Of a stretch of 64,000 nt of DNA, positions 45,500 to 54,347 are shown piece after piece. Every line of letters begins with the position of its first letter. Position 1 is the first letter of the stretch. This DNA is from Dethiobacter alkaliphilus (lineage in GTDB: Bacteria; Bacillota; Dethiobacteria; DTU022; UBA8154). The position numbers and the translations under genes were made by a program. The notes below the pieces were generated by a model. It saw nothing but the letters and a program-made list of their open reading frames with translations. It did no database searches and was not told the DNA's origin. The stretch covers positions 100,138-164,137 of the forward strand of contig JAENYV010000008.1 in NCBI GenBank assembly GCA_016841605.1, read 5' to 3'.

Positions 45500-45949
45500 A
45501 TGAACAGGAAAACAGAGCATACTATCTTTAAGCGCGAGGCCGGCAATCCGGGTGAGAATTCCTCATCCAATTCAATTTTTTTTAAACGGGGACTTCCAGG
45601 CCTGGGAAAAAGCCGGTGTTTTATCCTCCAACTCATTGAGAGCAATCCTTTTTTTTATTATTTGAAGTCAATGGAAGAGGAAGAGGTGGGCCTTATTCTG
45701 GTCGACCCCTTTCCCTGTTTTTCCGGGTATGATTTAGAGATACCCGAAGCGGACCAAAAAGAGCTGGAGCTGGAAAAAGAGGAAGATGTTTTGGTCCTTA
45801 CGACGGTAACAGTCTTGGGAGAAAACAAAATGACAACGAATCTGGCCGCGCCCATTATCATTAATGCCCGAAAAAGACTGGCCAAACAAATTATCCTCCC
45901 TGAGAGGATTGAACAAATGCGTACTCCTCTACCGCTAGATGAGGAGTAG
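45500..45949 (+). CDS. fliW: Flagellar assembly factor FliW
   Basis: A 149-residue FliW. Recognisable parts are IFFKRGLPGLG, FILQLIE, FYYLKSMEEEEVGLILVDPF and TTNLAAPIIINARKRLAKQI (residues 110-129). In Bacillus FliW binds CsrA and blocks it, and is itself bound by unassembled flagellin; this couples flagellin translation to export. Here it ends the flgM operon and precedes the first of three csrA genes. Confidence 0.95.
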   Translation: MNRKTEHTIFKREAGNPGENSSSNSIFFKRGLPGLGKSRCFILQLIESNPFFYYLKSMEEEEVGLILVDPFPCFSGYDLEIPEADQKELELEKEEDVLVLTTVTVLGENKMTTNLAAPIIINARKRLAKQIILPERIEQMRTPLPLDEE

Positions 45950-45952
45950 GGT

Positions 45953-46133
45953 TCGCTTACCTACCCGGCAAGCTGCCCTCCATGGCAGCGAGCCGGCTGC
46001 AGACGTCCTGTCTGCAGGGTAAGCTTGCGGTCTGCGTTTCGCCGGGACATTGCACGGCCGGAAAAAGTCGCACCTTGCCCGGCACTTCACCCAAGCGCCT
46101 AGACGCATACGAAAGCCAAGTGGAAAGCGATTT
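45953..46133. repeat. Dispersed intergenic repeat, copy 3
   Basis: Bases 46074-46133 align with 32564-32617, and 46056-46104 with 23201-23249. The left part CGGCAAGCTGCCCTCCATGG is the inverse arrangement of the hairpin in copy 2. It separates fliW from the csrA promoter. Confidence 0.65.
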
Positions 46134-46142
46134 AGTATATTA

Positions 46143-46171
46143 TTGACTTATTTTTACATGTAACATATAAT
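46143..46171 (+). promoter_or_regulatory. SigA promoter of first csrA
   Basis: TTGACT (46143-46148) and TATAAT (46166-46171) with a 17-base spacer. The first csrA would thus be made in vegetative cells independently of SigD, unlike the other two. Confidence 0.85.
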
Positions 46172-46202
46172 GAACGTAAGTCCGGGGAAAGGTGGGGCAA
46201 GG

Positions 46203-46484
46203 ATGCTTGTACTGACCCGCAAAAAGGGACAGAGTATTATGTTGGGAGACGGGATCGAGATCAGCGTGGTTGAAGTGAACGGAGACGCTGTTCGCATCGG
46301 TATTAAGGCTCCCAGGGAACTGACCATCTATCGCCGGGAAATTTATGAAGCTATCCAGGAAGAAAATATTCGCGCCTCAAGGGCTGCTTTGGAGATGGCG
46401 GGTAAATTGAAGAATATCCGCACCTCAAGTTTAAAGGGGGAGAGAGTCCGGAGAGGAAGAAAAACTCCAAAAAATAGTAATTAG
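46203..46484 (+). CDS. csrA: CsrA, paralogue 1 (vegetative)
   Basis: A 93-residue CsrA, an RNA-binding homodimer that recognises GGA in hairpin loops. [17 protein letters not shown] and the RNA-contacting Leu4 and Arg44 (LTIYRREI) are conserved. The C-terminus has a basic extension of about 25 residues. ATG at 46203 is used, since an upstream in-frame ATG lies at the -10 element. It has its own SigA promoter and no GGA hairpin at its ribosome site, in contrast to paralogues 2 and 3. Confidence 0.94.
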   Translation: MLVLTRKKGQSIMLGDGIEISVVEVNGDAVRIGIKAPRELTIYRREIYEAIQEENIRASRAALEMAGKLKNIRTSSLKGERVRRGRKTPKNSN

Positions 46485-46506
46485 CTAGGATGTGAGGTGT
46501 TTTTTT

Positions 46507-46854
46507 ATGCGGATTTCGGCACTTCATAATATATGCCGGCCGGGATTTATTCCTAATGGTTTTCAGAGGGAAGAGGCTCCCGCGCCGGCTCCGGACCAGG
46601 CCTGGCAACCGGAGATGCGCAACCGGACCGAGGCAATGACGGATACGCGTCATGCCGTGGAGTTTCTAAATCCGCTTGTGCACCTGGAGGTCAATGCTGC
46701 CAACAGGACATCAATAACGGACCGTTCTTCCATGGAAATGGGACGGGAAGGAGAAAGGTTCAGGAATGAGGCTGTACAGGACGGGGAGTTTGAGCGGTGC
46801 ATCGCGCAGTACGAACGGGTGTTGAAATTATTTATGGCGGCCACATTGCGGTAA
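46507..46854 (+). CDS. Small protein of unknown function in flagellar locus
   Basis: A 115-residue protein, start ATG after GAGGTG, 22 bases from the csrA stop. The N-terminus is proline-rich, and the C-terminal third is helical (FRNEAVQDGEFERCIAQYER). No family was recognised. The last 23 bases overlap the end of the convergent HD-GYP gene. Confidence 0.55.
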   Translation: MRISALHNICRPGFIPNGFQREEAPAPAPDQAWQPEMRNRTEAMTDTRHAVEFLNPLVHLEVNAANRTSITDRSSMEMGREGERFRNEAVQDGEFERCIAQYERVLKLFMAATLR

Positions 46855-48001
46855 TAAAAACCGTCAGGTCTTTCTCCAGTTCAATTTTTTTGTTCGCGGG
46901 GGTGGAAAGCTTGCCCTGTTTGGCTTTTCCAATTTTTTGAAGAGAGGTTGGGGAGATTATTTCGATTGTCGGCCGGACAGGTACTTGCCAAGGATAATCT
47001 ACAACCGTGCCTTTTTCTCCCGTGTTAAGAAGAACCTTGCAACCGGGCGGGTAAAAAGACGTGTTTTGAACAAAAAGTTCAATTAGTTCCCGGTCAAGGC
47101 TTCCCTGGCTGCAGAGACTCAAAAGATATTCTACTGTTTCATGGGGAAGAAAGGCCTCGCGGTAACAGCGGTCGGAGGTCATGGCGTCGTAAATATCGGC
47201 GATGGAGAGGATGCGAGCCCAGAGATGAATAAACGATCCCTGCAGGCCGTTGGGATAGCCGCTGCCGTCCAATTTTTCATGATGCTGCAAGACGGCATTG
47301 ATCGTTTCTCTGGGGAGATCCTTTGTTTTTGTAGTGAGCCGCAGATAACCTTTGATGGAGTGCGATTTTATCTGTTCAAATTCTTGTGGTGTGAGCTTCT
47401 CCGGTTTTTCGATGATTTCGGGAGGAATACTCATTTTCCCGATATCGTGAAGCAATCCCGCCATAGCGAGACCTTTCAGGGACTCTTCGTTTAAACCCAG
47501 CAACCTGCCCAGATTGATTGCATAAATGGCCACATTGACAGAATGAGAGAAGGTATATTCACTGATTGCTTTGAGCGCGGCCATTTGCAGCATGACGTTG
47601 TTGTTTTCCAGGATCCGGTTAACCAAAACAGAAGAGACATTGTTTACTTTGCTTAAGGTGAGCGGGCGGTTTTCCCTGGCCTCTTCGTTCAGTGATTCAA
47701 GGGCAAGATAGGTGGCAGCCAATGTCTTTTTTACGGTAGTTTCCCGAATGGACCGGATGACATCACTGCGGAAATTGTTTGCCATAATTCTTTCTTCTTC
47801 GGGAAGCAGCATGTCCATCATGGCAGATTCATCCATAATGAAACATTCAAGATCCGTAAGCTCGTATTTCTCAAGATATCTAAGATGAACAGGCGTAATC
47901 ACCGTTCCTCCTTTAATCAGAGGAAGGCCGGTGTTGGGGAGGAAAATGTGTTGGGCAAGAATATCCCCGACTTGAATTTCACGGATCAGGATTTTTTTCA
48001 T
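46832..48001 (-). CDS. HD-GYP domain c-di-GMP phosphodiesterase
   Basis: A 389-residue protein. The first 120 residues are a DUF3391-like or unclassified domain; the HD-GYP domain follows (about 130-310). Catalytic motifs are HSVNVAIYA, LLHDIGKMSIP, HHEKLDGSGYP and ADIYDAMTSDR. HD-GYP proteins hydrolyse cyclic di-GMP, which controls motility. Its position inside the flagellar locus fits a role in the swim/attach decision. Confidence 0.93.
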   Translation of the reverse strand: MKKILIREIQVGDILAQHIFLPNTGLPLIKGGTVITPVHLRYLEKYELTDLECFIMDESAMMDMLLPEEERIMANNFRSDVIRSIRETTVKKTLAATYLALESLNEEARENRPLTLSKVNNVSSVLVNRILENNNVMLQMAALKAISEYTFSHSVNVAIYAINLGRLLGLNEESLKGLAMAGLLHDIGKMSIPPEIIEKPEKLTPQEFEQIKSHSIKGYLRLTTKTKDLPRETINAVLQHHEKLDGSGYPNGLQGSFIHLWARILSIADIYDAMTSDRCYREAFLPHETVEYLLSLCSQGSLDRELIELFVQNTSFYPPGCKVLLNTGEKGTVVDYPWQVPVRPTIEIISPTSLQKIGKAKQGKLSTPANKKIELEKDLTVFITAMWPP

Positions 48002-48063
48002 TAATTTTCACCGATTTTTCATATTCGCCGGAAACGCGGCAAATCCTTCTTTGTTCCTACATC

Positions 48064-48576
48064 TTATTCTCCAGTACCGTAGAGCAAGTGCAGCACTCTT
48101 TGTTGTTGAACATTTTGTTGGACCAGCAAAGCTGTGGATGTCTCCCGACTGATGCAGGTTTTGACCCCTCGAAGGGAACTTTGTATAAAATCGGCATAAA
48201 GGGCTGCCGCTTCTCCCTCCAAAGATTTATCCCCGGCTTTCGAGAGTTCTTCGATTCTCTTTTTTTGTCCGTTAACCTTATTTTCGAGTTGTGCGCGGCG
48301 GGAGGAAATTCGGTTTATAGTCGTTTCCACTTGCCTGAGAGAATGGTTTACCCGCAACGAGTCCTGTACATGACAATCTGCCCGGTTCTTGCTGAGTAAC
48401 AGCGCTTTGCTTTTTTCCGGGCTTTCCGCTTCTCTTCCATGGGCAATATCTTCCCTCTCTGCGCAGCTGCTCTGCTGCAGACAGTGCCCTTCTTTTCCCG
48501 GGACGATCTTTTCCTGTTCCGTCCCCTCACAGCCCCAGACCGCAGGCCCGGGGATACCGGTAGTATTATGGAGCAT
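48064..48576 (-). CDS. Orphan flagellin C-domain-like protein
   Basis: A 170-residue protein. The C-terminal 85 residues resemble the C-terminal D1/D0 helix of the flagellins next door: TALLVQQNVQQQRVLHLLYG against [20 protein letters not shown], and an upstream INRISSRRAQLENKVN-like helix against [16 protein letters not shown]. There is no N-terminal flagellin domain; the first 70 residues are variable and contain four cysteines. ATG at 48576 follows GGAGG, which lies in the loop of a 8-pair hairpin. It may cap or regulate flagellin, bind FliW/FliS, or be a remnant. The homology is by eye. Confidence 0.55.
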   Translation of the reverse strand: MLHNTTGIPGPAVWGCEGTEQEKIVPGKEGHCLQQSSCAEREDIAHGREAESPEKSKALLLSKNRADCHVQDSLRVNHSLRQVETTINRISSRRAQLENKVNGQKKRIEELSKAGDKSLEGEAAALYADFIQSSLRGVKTCISRETSTALLVQQNVQQQRVLHLLYGTGE

Positions 48577-48577
48577 A

Positions 48578-48599
48578 TTTCTTCCCTCCTTAGAAGAAA
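48578..48599 (-). promoter_or_regulatory. SD-containing hairpin, loop AAGGAG (orphan flagellin-like gene)
   Basis: On the minus strand TTTCTTCT and GGAAGAAA pair over eight positions (the innermost is T-G) and leave the six-base loop AAGGAG, which is the ribosome-binding site of the gene starting at 48576. This is the same design as before the flagellins. Confidence 0.75.
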
Positions 48600-48632
48600 A
48601 AACTCTTTTCATAAAAGTTGCTCTTTTGTCAA

Positions 48633-48663
48633 GCCGCTCCATCCGGCCGAGTCTCCTACTCGG
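48633..48663 (-). promoter_or_regulatory. Two GGA-loop hairpins in minus-strand leader
   Basis: On the minus strand CCGAGT/ACTCGG holds the loop AGGAG (48647-48663), and the adjoining GCCG/CGGC holds GATGGAG (48633-48647). They lie between the predicted promoter and the SD hairpin at 48578 and resemble CsrA sites. Confidence 0.6.
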
Positions 48664-48732
48664 CAGATTTTTTTTTACTATTGCTCACCCCCTCCAGATT
48701 TTTTTTTAAGCGAGTTTTTCGATGATGAAAAA

Positions 48733-48741
48733 ATTATACCA
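48733..48741 (-). promoter_or_regulatory. Extended -10 promoter for orphan flagellin-like gene
   Basis: The minus strand reads TGGTATAAT. There is no clear -35 box. It gives a leader of about 150 bases that contains three GGA-loop hairpins. Confidence 0.55.
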
Positions 48742-48805
48742 CAGAGTAAAAAAAATACATAAAAATTAAAAAAACTTAATATTCTTTTTTTTATAGTCTA
48801 TCTCT

Positions 48806-48831
48806 TAACCGAATGTTTTTTATGCCGATAA
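48806..48831 (+). promoter_or_regulatory. SigD promoter of flagellin 1
   Basis: TAAC (48806-48809) and GCCGATAA (48824-48831) with a 14-base spacer fit the SigD consensus. Transcription would begin near 48838 and give a leader of about 400 bases, far longer than in Bacillus hag. Confidence 0.85.
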
Positions 48832-48879
48832 CATATACGAAAGAGAGAAGAAAAATATTTAACTTTTTCTCTCTATAAA

Positions 48880-48918
48880 GGCATGGAGGCCGCAACGCTT
48901 TCACCATGGAGGGTGAAA
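48880..48918 (+). promoter_or_regulatory. Two ATGGAG-loop hairpins in flagellin 1 leader
   Basis: GGC/GCC holds ATGGAG at 48880-48891 (short stem). TTTCACC (48899-48905) and GGTGAAA (48912-48918) hold ATGGAG (48906-48911) on a perfect seven-pair stem. Both display GGA as in CsrA-binding RNAs. Confidence 0.75.
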
Positions 48919-49041
48919 ACAACGTAAATAAGGCGGATAAATAGTATCTTACCTCAAGAAGTCTCTGTCCGGGGGACTACATGAGGAGGAAAATATTGTC
49001 TGCTTATTATTGAATCGTCGCGTTCCGGCCTTTCCGGAAAT

Positions 49042-49112
49042 GCCGTTTTGGGATTATGGCAATCCAAACGGCTGCCTCCGGATAGTTCCAAACAGCGGCG
49101 TTTTTTATTTTT
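49042..49112 (+). terminator. Attenuator-like structure in flagellin 1 leader
   Basis: AACGGCTG (49067-49074) can pair with CAGC and CGTT (49093-49102, GG bulged), followed by a T-rich run to 49112. The competing hairpin GCCGTTT (49042-49048) with AAACGGC (49066-49072), extended by GGATT/AATCC, takes away the terminator's 5' arm. This leaves an on/off choice before the flagellin. What decides it is not shown by the sequence. Confidence 0.55.
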
Positions 49113-49193
49113 CAGGTTTCAGAAGTTGTCCCACAGGAAATAAATAAAGAAAGGAGACAGTTTCCCCACATCATCAAAAGTTTTTTTCTCCAA

Positions 49194-49232
49194 CGGCATG
49201 GATGCCGATTTTTTACTCATCAAGGAGGATGA
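49194..49232 (+). promoter_or_regulatory. Paired hairpins at flagellin 1 ribosome site
   Basis: CGGC/GCCG with loop ATGGAT (49194-49207) is followed by TCATC/GATGA with loop AAGGAG (49217-49232). The second loop is the ribosome-binding site, seven bases from the start ATG. The GGA cores are 24 bases apart, suitable for one CsrA dimer bridging both. Confidence 0.85.
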
Positions 49233-49238
49233 AGAAAT

Positions 49239-52200
49239 ATGAGAATCAATCAGAACATTTCCGCACTGAACGCCTACCGCAACCTCAGCAATACAGATAA
49301 CCGCCTCAACCGCTCCCTGGAAAGACTCTCCTCGGGTTTGCGCATTAACCGCGCCGCGGACGACGCGGCCGGCCTTTCCATCAGCGAAAAAATGCGTGCC
49401 CAGATTCGCGGCCTCAACCAGGCCATGCGCAACGCGCAGGACGGCATCTCACTCATTCAGACGGCAGAGGGCGCCTTAAATGAGACCCACTCCATCCTGC
49501 AGCGCATGCGGGAACTGGCTGTGCAGGCTGCCAACGACACCCTTACCATGTCCGATCGCCAGGAAATCCAGAAGGAGATCGACCAGCTTACTCTGGAGAT
49601 CAACCGCATCAGCAGCACCACCGAATTCAACAACAAACAGCTTTTAGACGGGACTACCTCTGCCCTGGTCTCCACAGATCGGCTTTCCACCAGGGTATTC
49701 ATGCGCGACGGCTTGCGCGTCATCGACGAGTTCGGCCAAAAAGCCTCCGGCGGCGGTAACTACAAGCTGTCCATTACCGCCAACCCGGGGACCGCTCAGG
49801 TGCAGAAGAGCGATATCTTTAAAGTCAAGCATGCTCAGGATATCAAGGTTGCCGCTGATGAGCACGTAGGGCATGCCGTATTCCAGGGTGCAGTAGCGGC
49901 TTTTACATCAGCCGGTGGAGCAGGCACAGCGGACTATGAACTTAATTTCAAAGTTGGTGACACGGATTTTAGCGTTACAGAGAGCTTTACAGGTGCACAG
50001 ACGGCAGAGGAGCTTGCTGACGTGCTTGCTGCGGCTATCAATACGGAGATCAGCCGGCAAGAGGGCATGTCGTCCCTGTTGAGGGCTGAGTCCGTAGACC
50101 TGGGAAGCGGAAGCTTCGGGCTTCGTGTCATGCGCATCGATGATCCCGCTGCACTTAGTTCAGCATTCCAAATGGGCGGGACAGTAACCCTGGGCGGAGA
50201 CGGTGCCGGCGGAGGCATAACGGGCCTGCAAGGGTCATTGACGGAATACCGGGCCACCGGCCGGAATGTAACCGCCATGGGCGATATCGACGCTACTACT
50301 TATCTTGCGGGTGATTACCGTGTTCGGACCGAAGACGCTGTGCTGGGAACGGATACGGCAGCTTCTTATGTGCTGGAGGCTGCATCAGGAGCACAGGTAA
50401 CAATCACAGCTAATGATGAAGGCACCGTGGGAAATATGTATACAGTCGAGGTGGTCGATACCGGCAGCGGAAGCGGCGGCCTTAACGTTTCTTTTGCCAA
50501 TGACAAGCTGACGATCGATTTCGGCGGGGACGCCTCGGCCACTGCAGAGGATATTGCAGATGCCATAAACCTTGACGCAAATGCTTCAGCAGTATTCACA
50601 GCAGCGGATACAACGGCAGGCACCTTTGAGGGAGCTGATGGAATCCGGGAGGCTACAGAGCTGGGGGCTGCGGATGGCGGAACGGATGCGAGTGCTGCTA
50701 CGATAACTTTAACAGATGTTGGAGGAGCCGGAAACAGTTTAACTTTTACTGCTGAGGATATAGGTGCACTGGGGAACGACCTTACCATTGAAGTTTCCGA
50801 TGTTGCAGCCGTTGGAGCCGACCCAACCGCTTCCTGGGATTCCGCTACCAAGACAATTACCTTGAATATGGGAACAACTCAAGGAAACAATATAGAAACT
50901 AACTTTGAGAGTGCGATACAGGGCCTAGGAGTGGCCGGAGTCGTTACAGCCGACGACGGTAGCACTTATGATCTCAGTGCTTTTGAAGTTAGCGGGACTG
51001 GTGAATTTGCAGCTGCAGGTAGTGGTGTGCTAGCAGCTGGAATAACTACCGATACAGCTCAGTTGGAAGATGGTGCTGAGGCTGTTAACACTTTTACTGC
51101 AGCGAGCGGAGGTTCGTTTACTGTTGCCGGCATTGATGGGACAGGTTCCGCGGGTGACGCATATACAGTTGAAATATCCAACAGCGGTGCAGGAGGCTTG
51201 GCGATTATCCATGTTGCAGGCGTGTTGGAGATTGACCTGGGGGGAGCCGAGGCAACGACTCAAGAAATCGTAGATGCTATCAACAATGATGCCGGGGCTG
51301 GGGCCGAGTTCTTTGCCGAACTGGTTACAGAAGGCGACTGGGGAGAGTTAACTGACGGACTCGATCTCACAAACCTGGCCGGGGGCCGGAATGCCGTAGT
51401 CGCCGAAGCCAGAACCCAGCAGTATGCACAGAGCGGCAGCGACATCCTAGGTGCTGTTACAGTCAACTCCAGCAACCAGATCAACTCCTCCATCTCCATG
51501 GTTGTGGAGAGTATTGATGAAACCGCAGGAACCGTGACCTTTTCTTATGAATATACAAGCATGACCAAAGACGGTACTGTAACCTCCCTGGAAAATCAGA
51601 CGATTACACTGAATACGGACGATGCCAATGCCAACATGACTGTGGGCGGTGTGACGTTCACGGCCTTTAACCTGACCGCGGCATACAATTTTACAGCCGC
51701 CGACAGGATTGTGCTGAATGTAAACGCCACAGCAAACGCGGCTGATATAGACGACGGTCTAACCGTGTGGCACACCGGTGCCAACGGTCAGACCGCAGAA
51801 GCTGCCGGCTTTGTAGTCGACAACGGAGCCCTGGACGGTTTACAGTCTTCTTTTACTTATTACCAGCTTAATCTCGCCGATGAAACCGCTGACAATTACG
51901 GAGAAGCCGTCAAGTCCGTCCTGGATCTGACCTTTGCCGCCGCCTCTGCGGGGGGGTTGACGGCCAGTGTAACGGAACAGGCGGCTGTTACATTAAACAA
52001 TGCCGCAGGAGATGCCGGCTTTACTGTGTCTGCCCATCAGGACGGCGACTACAGCGGTCCGGCCGGCAACCGGATATCCGTAAAAATAGCGGGTGGCGGT
52101 GCAGGCGGGACAGGAGCAGTAGCTACATTTGCCGATAATACCATTACAATAACAGTTGAAGACGGTGTAGCGGACACTGAAGATATCGTCTATGCCATCA

Positions 52201-53396
52201 ATTCTACTCTTGGCGAGGATTTCACCGCCACAATCGCTAGCGGAGCGGGTGAGACATGGGCTGCTGCCGACGCTGTCACTCAACAGCTTTCCGGCGGTAA
52301 CGTTTACGCCGCAGCCGGCTTTAGTATCGAAGAACAAGCAACATTCGGACACATTGCCGCCCTTGGCACCTCCATCAGTGACATTGACCGCTTCTGGGAT
52401 GCCAACGGTAATTTCCTGGTAGATACTCCCCAGACCATCACACTGATTCAGGGAGATGGCACGAAAGCTTCTTTCACTATTTTTGCTGATGATACCATTG
52501 GGGATATTGTCGATAAAATCGATGAAGCTATCCGTAACGAAAAAACCAGCAACCCCGGCACTATTGAGGTGGGCAAGGGGCTCGGCCAGGGCGAATTTGC
52601 TCCGGAGGGTTCCCAGTTTGCCTATTATGTGACTGATCCTGTTGAATCGGGTTTTGGCTCCGTGCAAGGCACTATGGTCATTAACTCCGCCATCAACGGT
52701 AAAGCCGGGGAGATCAATTTTGTGGGAAATGAGGATATTATTAAGGCGCTAAGCCTCACCACGGTTAATCAAGCAACAGAAAACAAATTTACAGTGAATA
52801 TAACCGATGCCCACAGCGGAGAAACGATTAACGAGAATGTGCAGGTCACCGGTAATATGCTGGTCGGCGCTGTGCATACCAATGTGGATGTGGAGTTTGA
52901 TGTCATGGCCAATATTGATATTGGCTGGGACGAAGAAAACAAGTGTTTTACTTCCGAAACCAGTACTACGGCTTATGACACCTATGTCCACCTGGTGGAC
53001 AGCACCATGGTTTTCCATGTAGGCGCTAATCCGTTGCAGGATGTTTCCGCTGCTATGGGAGATATGAGTGCCCGTGCTCTGGGAATCTATAACATCGTCG
53101 TCCTGGATAATGAGTCCGCCAACGAGGCTATTACCAAGATTGATAATGCCCTCTCCCTGGTCTCAAACGAGCGAGGCAAATTAGGGGCTGTCCAAAACAG
53201 GCTGGAACATACCATCTCCAACCTTGGGGTAGCCTCCGAAAACCTCACAGCCGCGGAATCCCGTATCCGCGATCTGGACTTTGCCCAGGAGATGATGGAG
53301 TTTACCCGTAATCAGGTCCTTATGCAGGCCGGCACGGCCATGCTGGCCCAGGCCAACCAAAAACCGCAGAATGTCCTGCAGCTGCTGGGGGGGTAA
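49239..53396 (+). CDS. fliC: Giant flagellin 1 (1385 aa)
   Basis: The N-terminal 170 residues ([40 protein letters not shown]) and the last 105 ([20 protein letters not shown]) are standard flagellin D0/D1. Common flagellins have 270-500 residues, so about 1100 residues are inserted. The insert contains a domain repeated about four times (near residues 376-455, 487-575, 615-695 and 914-1000). Each copy has a GN-x-YTVEV-like strand, a GGLxVxF-like strand and a TxxxIxxAIN helix. Residues about 1045-1245 are shared with flagellin 2. The insert is rich in Ala, Gly, Asp and Thr and has one Cys. It would form a thick or decorated filament. Controlled by SigD and a GGA-hairpin leader. Confidence 0.95.
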   Translation: MRINQNISALNAYRNLSNTDNRLNRSLERLSSGLRINRAADDAAGLSISEKMRAQIRGLNQAMRNAQDGISLIQTAEGALNETHSILQRMRELAVQAANDTLTMSDRQEIQKEIDQLTLEINRISSTTEFNNKQLLDGTTSALVSTDRLSTRVFMRDGLRVIDEFGQKASGGGNYKLSITANPGTAQVQKSDIFKVKHAQDIKVAADEHVGHAVFQGAVAAFTSAGGAGTADYELNFKVGDTDFSVTESFTGAQTAEELADVLAAAINTEISRQEGMSSLLRAESVDLGSGSFGLRVMRIDDPAALSSAFQMGGTVTLGGDGAGGGITGLQGSLTEYRATGRNVTAMGDIDATTYLAGDYRVRTEDAVLGTDTAASYVLEAASGAQVTITANDEGTVGNMYTVEVVDTGSGSGGLNVSFANDKLTIDFGGDASATAEDIADAINLDANASAVFTAADTTAGTFEGADGIREATELGAADGGTDASAATITLTDVGGAGNSLTFTAEDIGALGNDLTIEVSDVAAVGADPTASWDSATKTITLNMGTTQGNNIETNFESAIQGLGVAGVVTADDGSTYDLSAFEVSGTGEFAAAGSGVLAAGITTDTAQLEDGAEAVNTFTAASGGSFTVAGIDGTGSAGDAYTVEISNSGAGGLAIIHVAGVLEIDLGGAEATTQEIVDAINNDAGAGAEFFAELVTEGDWGELTDGLDLTNLAGGRNAVVAEARTQQYAQSGSDILGAVTVNSSNQINSSISMVVESIDETAGTVTFSYEYTSMTKDGTVTSLENQTITLNTDDANANMTVGGVTFTAFNLTAAYNFTAADRIVLNVNATANAADIDDGLTVWHTGANGQTAEAAGFVVDNGALDGLQSSFTYYQLNLADETADNYGEAVKSVLDLTFAAASAGGLTASVTEQAAVTLNNAAGDAGFTVSAHQDGDYSGPAGNRISVKIAGGGAGGTGAVATFADNTITITVEDGVADTEDIVYAINSTLGEDFTATIASGAGETWAAADAVTQQLSGGNVYAAAGFSIEEQATFGHIAALGTSISDIDRFWDANGNFLVDTPQTITLIQGDGTKASFTIFADDTIGDIVDKIDEAIRNEKTSNPGTIEVGKGLGQGEFAPEGSQFAYYVTDPVESGFGSVQGTMVINSAINGKAGEINFVGNEDIIKALSLTTVNQATENKFTVNITDAHSGETINENVQVTGNMLVGAVHTNVDVEFDVMANIDIGWDEENKCFTSETSTTAYDTYVHLVDSTMVFHVGANPLQDVSAAMGDMSARALGIYNIVVLDNESANEAITKIDNALSLVSNERGKLGAVQNRLEHTISNLGVASENLTAAESRIRDLDFAQEMMEFTRNQVLMQAGTAMLAQANQKPQNVLQLLGG

Positions 53397-53426
53397 GCTA
53401 AATACTTAATTTAAAATGCTTGACAA

Positions 53427-53475
53427 AAAGGAAGGCAGGGATGCCGTTACCTTAATATCATCAGGGAGGATGATA
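53427..53475 (+). promoter_or_regulatory. Paired GGA-loop hairpins before small ORF/csrA 2
   Basis: GGC/GCC with loop AGGGAT (53434-53445), with outer AAGG/CCTT pairing, is followed by TATCATC/GATGATA with loop AGGGAG (53456-53475). The second loop is the ribosome site of the small ORF at 53478. No terminator is seen between the flagellin 1 stop and this point, so it may be cotranscribed with the flagellin. Confidence 0.8.
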
Positions 53476-53477
53476 AA

Positions 53478-53612
53478 ATGCACGACACATTAATCTCTTT
53501 CGGATCGAACGGAAAAATTGCCGGTTTTCATAACTTTCTTTACTGCTGCTCTTATGAATTGTTCTTCAACACCCCGCTTCGTGTGGGAGGTGAATTTTGT
53601 GCTGGTACTTAA
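53478..53612 (+). CDS. Small leader ORF overlapping csrA 2
   Basis: A 44-codon frame beginning MHDTLISFGSNGKIAG. It starts three bases after an SD-containing hairpin with loop AGGGAG and ends 14 bases inside the csrA 2 frame. The same layout occurs before csrA 3. It could be a leader peptide that couples csrA translation to the hairpin. The two leader peptides are not alike in sequence, which suggests that translation itself matters rather than the product. Confidence 0.55.
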   Translation: MHDTLISFGSNGKIAGFHNFLYCCSYELFFNTPLRVGGEFCAGT

Positions 53613-53871
53613 AAGAAAGGTAGAGGAATGTATTACCATTGCCGACAAAATCAAGATCAAAGTTCTCTCCATCACCGGTGAAAGCGTCAACCTCGGCGTT
53701 GATGCCCCCAGAGAGGTACAGGTTCTGCGCACGGAAAATCTGAACGAAAACGGCAACGGCAACGGAAATGGCATCAGCATCATTAATGGAAACGGTAAAA
53801 AGAACGGGAAAAGAAATTCCTACAATGGTAGTAAAGGTTCAGGTGGAAACGGCAAAAAAACGATCCGATAA
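53599..53871 (+). CDS. csrA: CsrA, paralogue 2 with Asn/Gly-rich tail
   Basis: A 90-residue CsrA-like protein. The CsrA core (1-48) starts MLVLKRKVEECITIADKIKI and keeps Leu4 and Arg44 (VQVLRTE). The C-terminal half is an unusual low-complexity tail of Asn, Gly, Lys and Ser (GNGNGNG; NGKKNGKRN). GTG start after GGGAGGTG; it overlaps the upstream small ORF by 14 bases, so translation is probably coupled. The RxxE/REE end of the helix typical of CsrA 1 is replaced, and the protein may differ in FliW binding. Confidence 0.85.
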   Translation: MLVLKRKVEECITIADKIKIKVLSITGESVNLGVDAPREVQVLRTENLNENGNGNGNGISIINGNGKKNGKRNSYNGSKGSGGNGKKTIR

Positions 53872-53917
53872 ATGTTCCGACACAGGCGGTTAAGCATTTG
53901 ACGGGCATTAACGGACG

Positions 53918-53958
53918 GGCGTTTCCGGTGCTTTTTGACAAGCACCGGAAACGCCTTT
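53918..53958 (+). terminator. Strong intrinsic terminator after csrA 2
   Basis: GGCGTTTCCGGTGCTT (53918-53933) pairs perfectly with AAGCACCGGAAACGCC (53940-53955) around a six-base loop, followed by TTT. It ends the flagellin 1-csrA 2 unit. Confidence 0.85.
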
Positions 53959-54003
53959 GCTTTGGGATGCAGTGTTTTGTAAGGGCGGAAGAATTTCATT
54001 ATG

Positions 54004-54032
54004 TTGTCTAAGAAGTAAAAAAAGGGTAAAAT
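54004..54032 (+). promoter_or_regulatory. SigA promoter of AbiE-like module
   Basis: TTGTCT (54004-54009) and TAAAAT (54027-54032) with a 17-base spacer, 37 bases before the antitoxin ATG. Confidence 0.6.
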
Positions 54033-54068
54033 AAAAATTAACAAATATCCGCAAGGGAAGAAGTAAAA

Positions 54069-54347
54069 ATGTATAAAGACCAAAGAATTCCATCCTGGCT
54101 GGACCCCCTTTTCTGGGATCTTGATCCCCAAGAATTAAATCTTAATCAGCACTATATTTATATTGTGGAAAGGATCCTGAACTTTGGTGATCTTCCTGCA
54201 CTGCGGTGGCTTTTCATTACTTATGAAAAAGAAACCATTCGCGAAGCTGTGACCCTCAGCCGGGGGTTAACGATGAAGACGGCCCTCTGCTGGCAGAACT
54301 ATTTTGGCCTTAAAAAGGAGGATATGCGGTGTACTGGTCGGTTTTAG
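54069..54347 (+). CDS. DUF6922-like antitoxin partner of AbiEii
   Basis: A 92-residue protein of the type that precedes AbiEii nucleotidyltransferases: LFWDLDPQELNLNQHYIYIV, then ERILNFGDLPALRWLF and a C-terminal helix. Such proteins are presumed antitoxins. The start is ATG at 54069 after AAGGGAAGAAG. Its end overlaps the toxin start by 19 bases. Confidence 0.7.
   Translation: MYKDQRIPSWLDPLFWDLDPQELNLNQHYIYIVERILNFGDLPALRWLFITYEKETIREAVTLSRGLTMKTALCWQNYFGLKKEDMRCTGRF

Noticed and set aside
49198-49242. A 14-codon ORF overlapping the flagellin 1 start ([14 protein letters not shown])
   Set aside because: It begins within the loop of the ATGGAT hairpin with no ribosome site upstream; too short to support, although the ATGA overlap with the flagellin start is noted.
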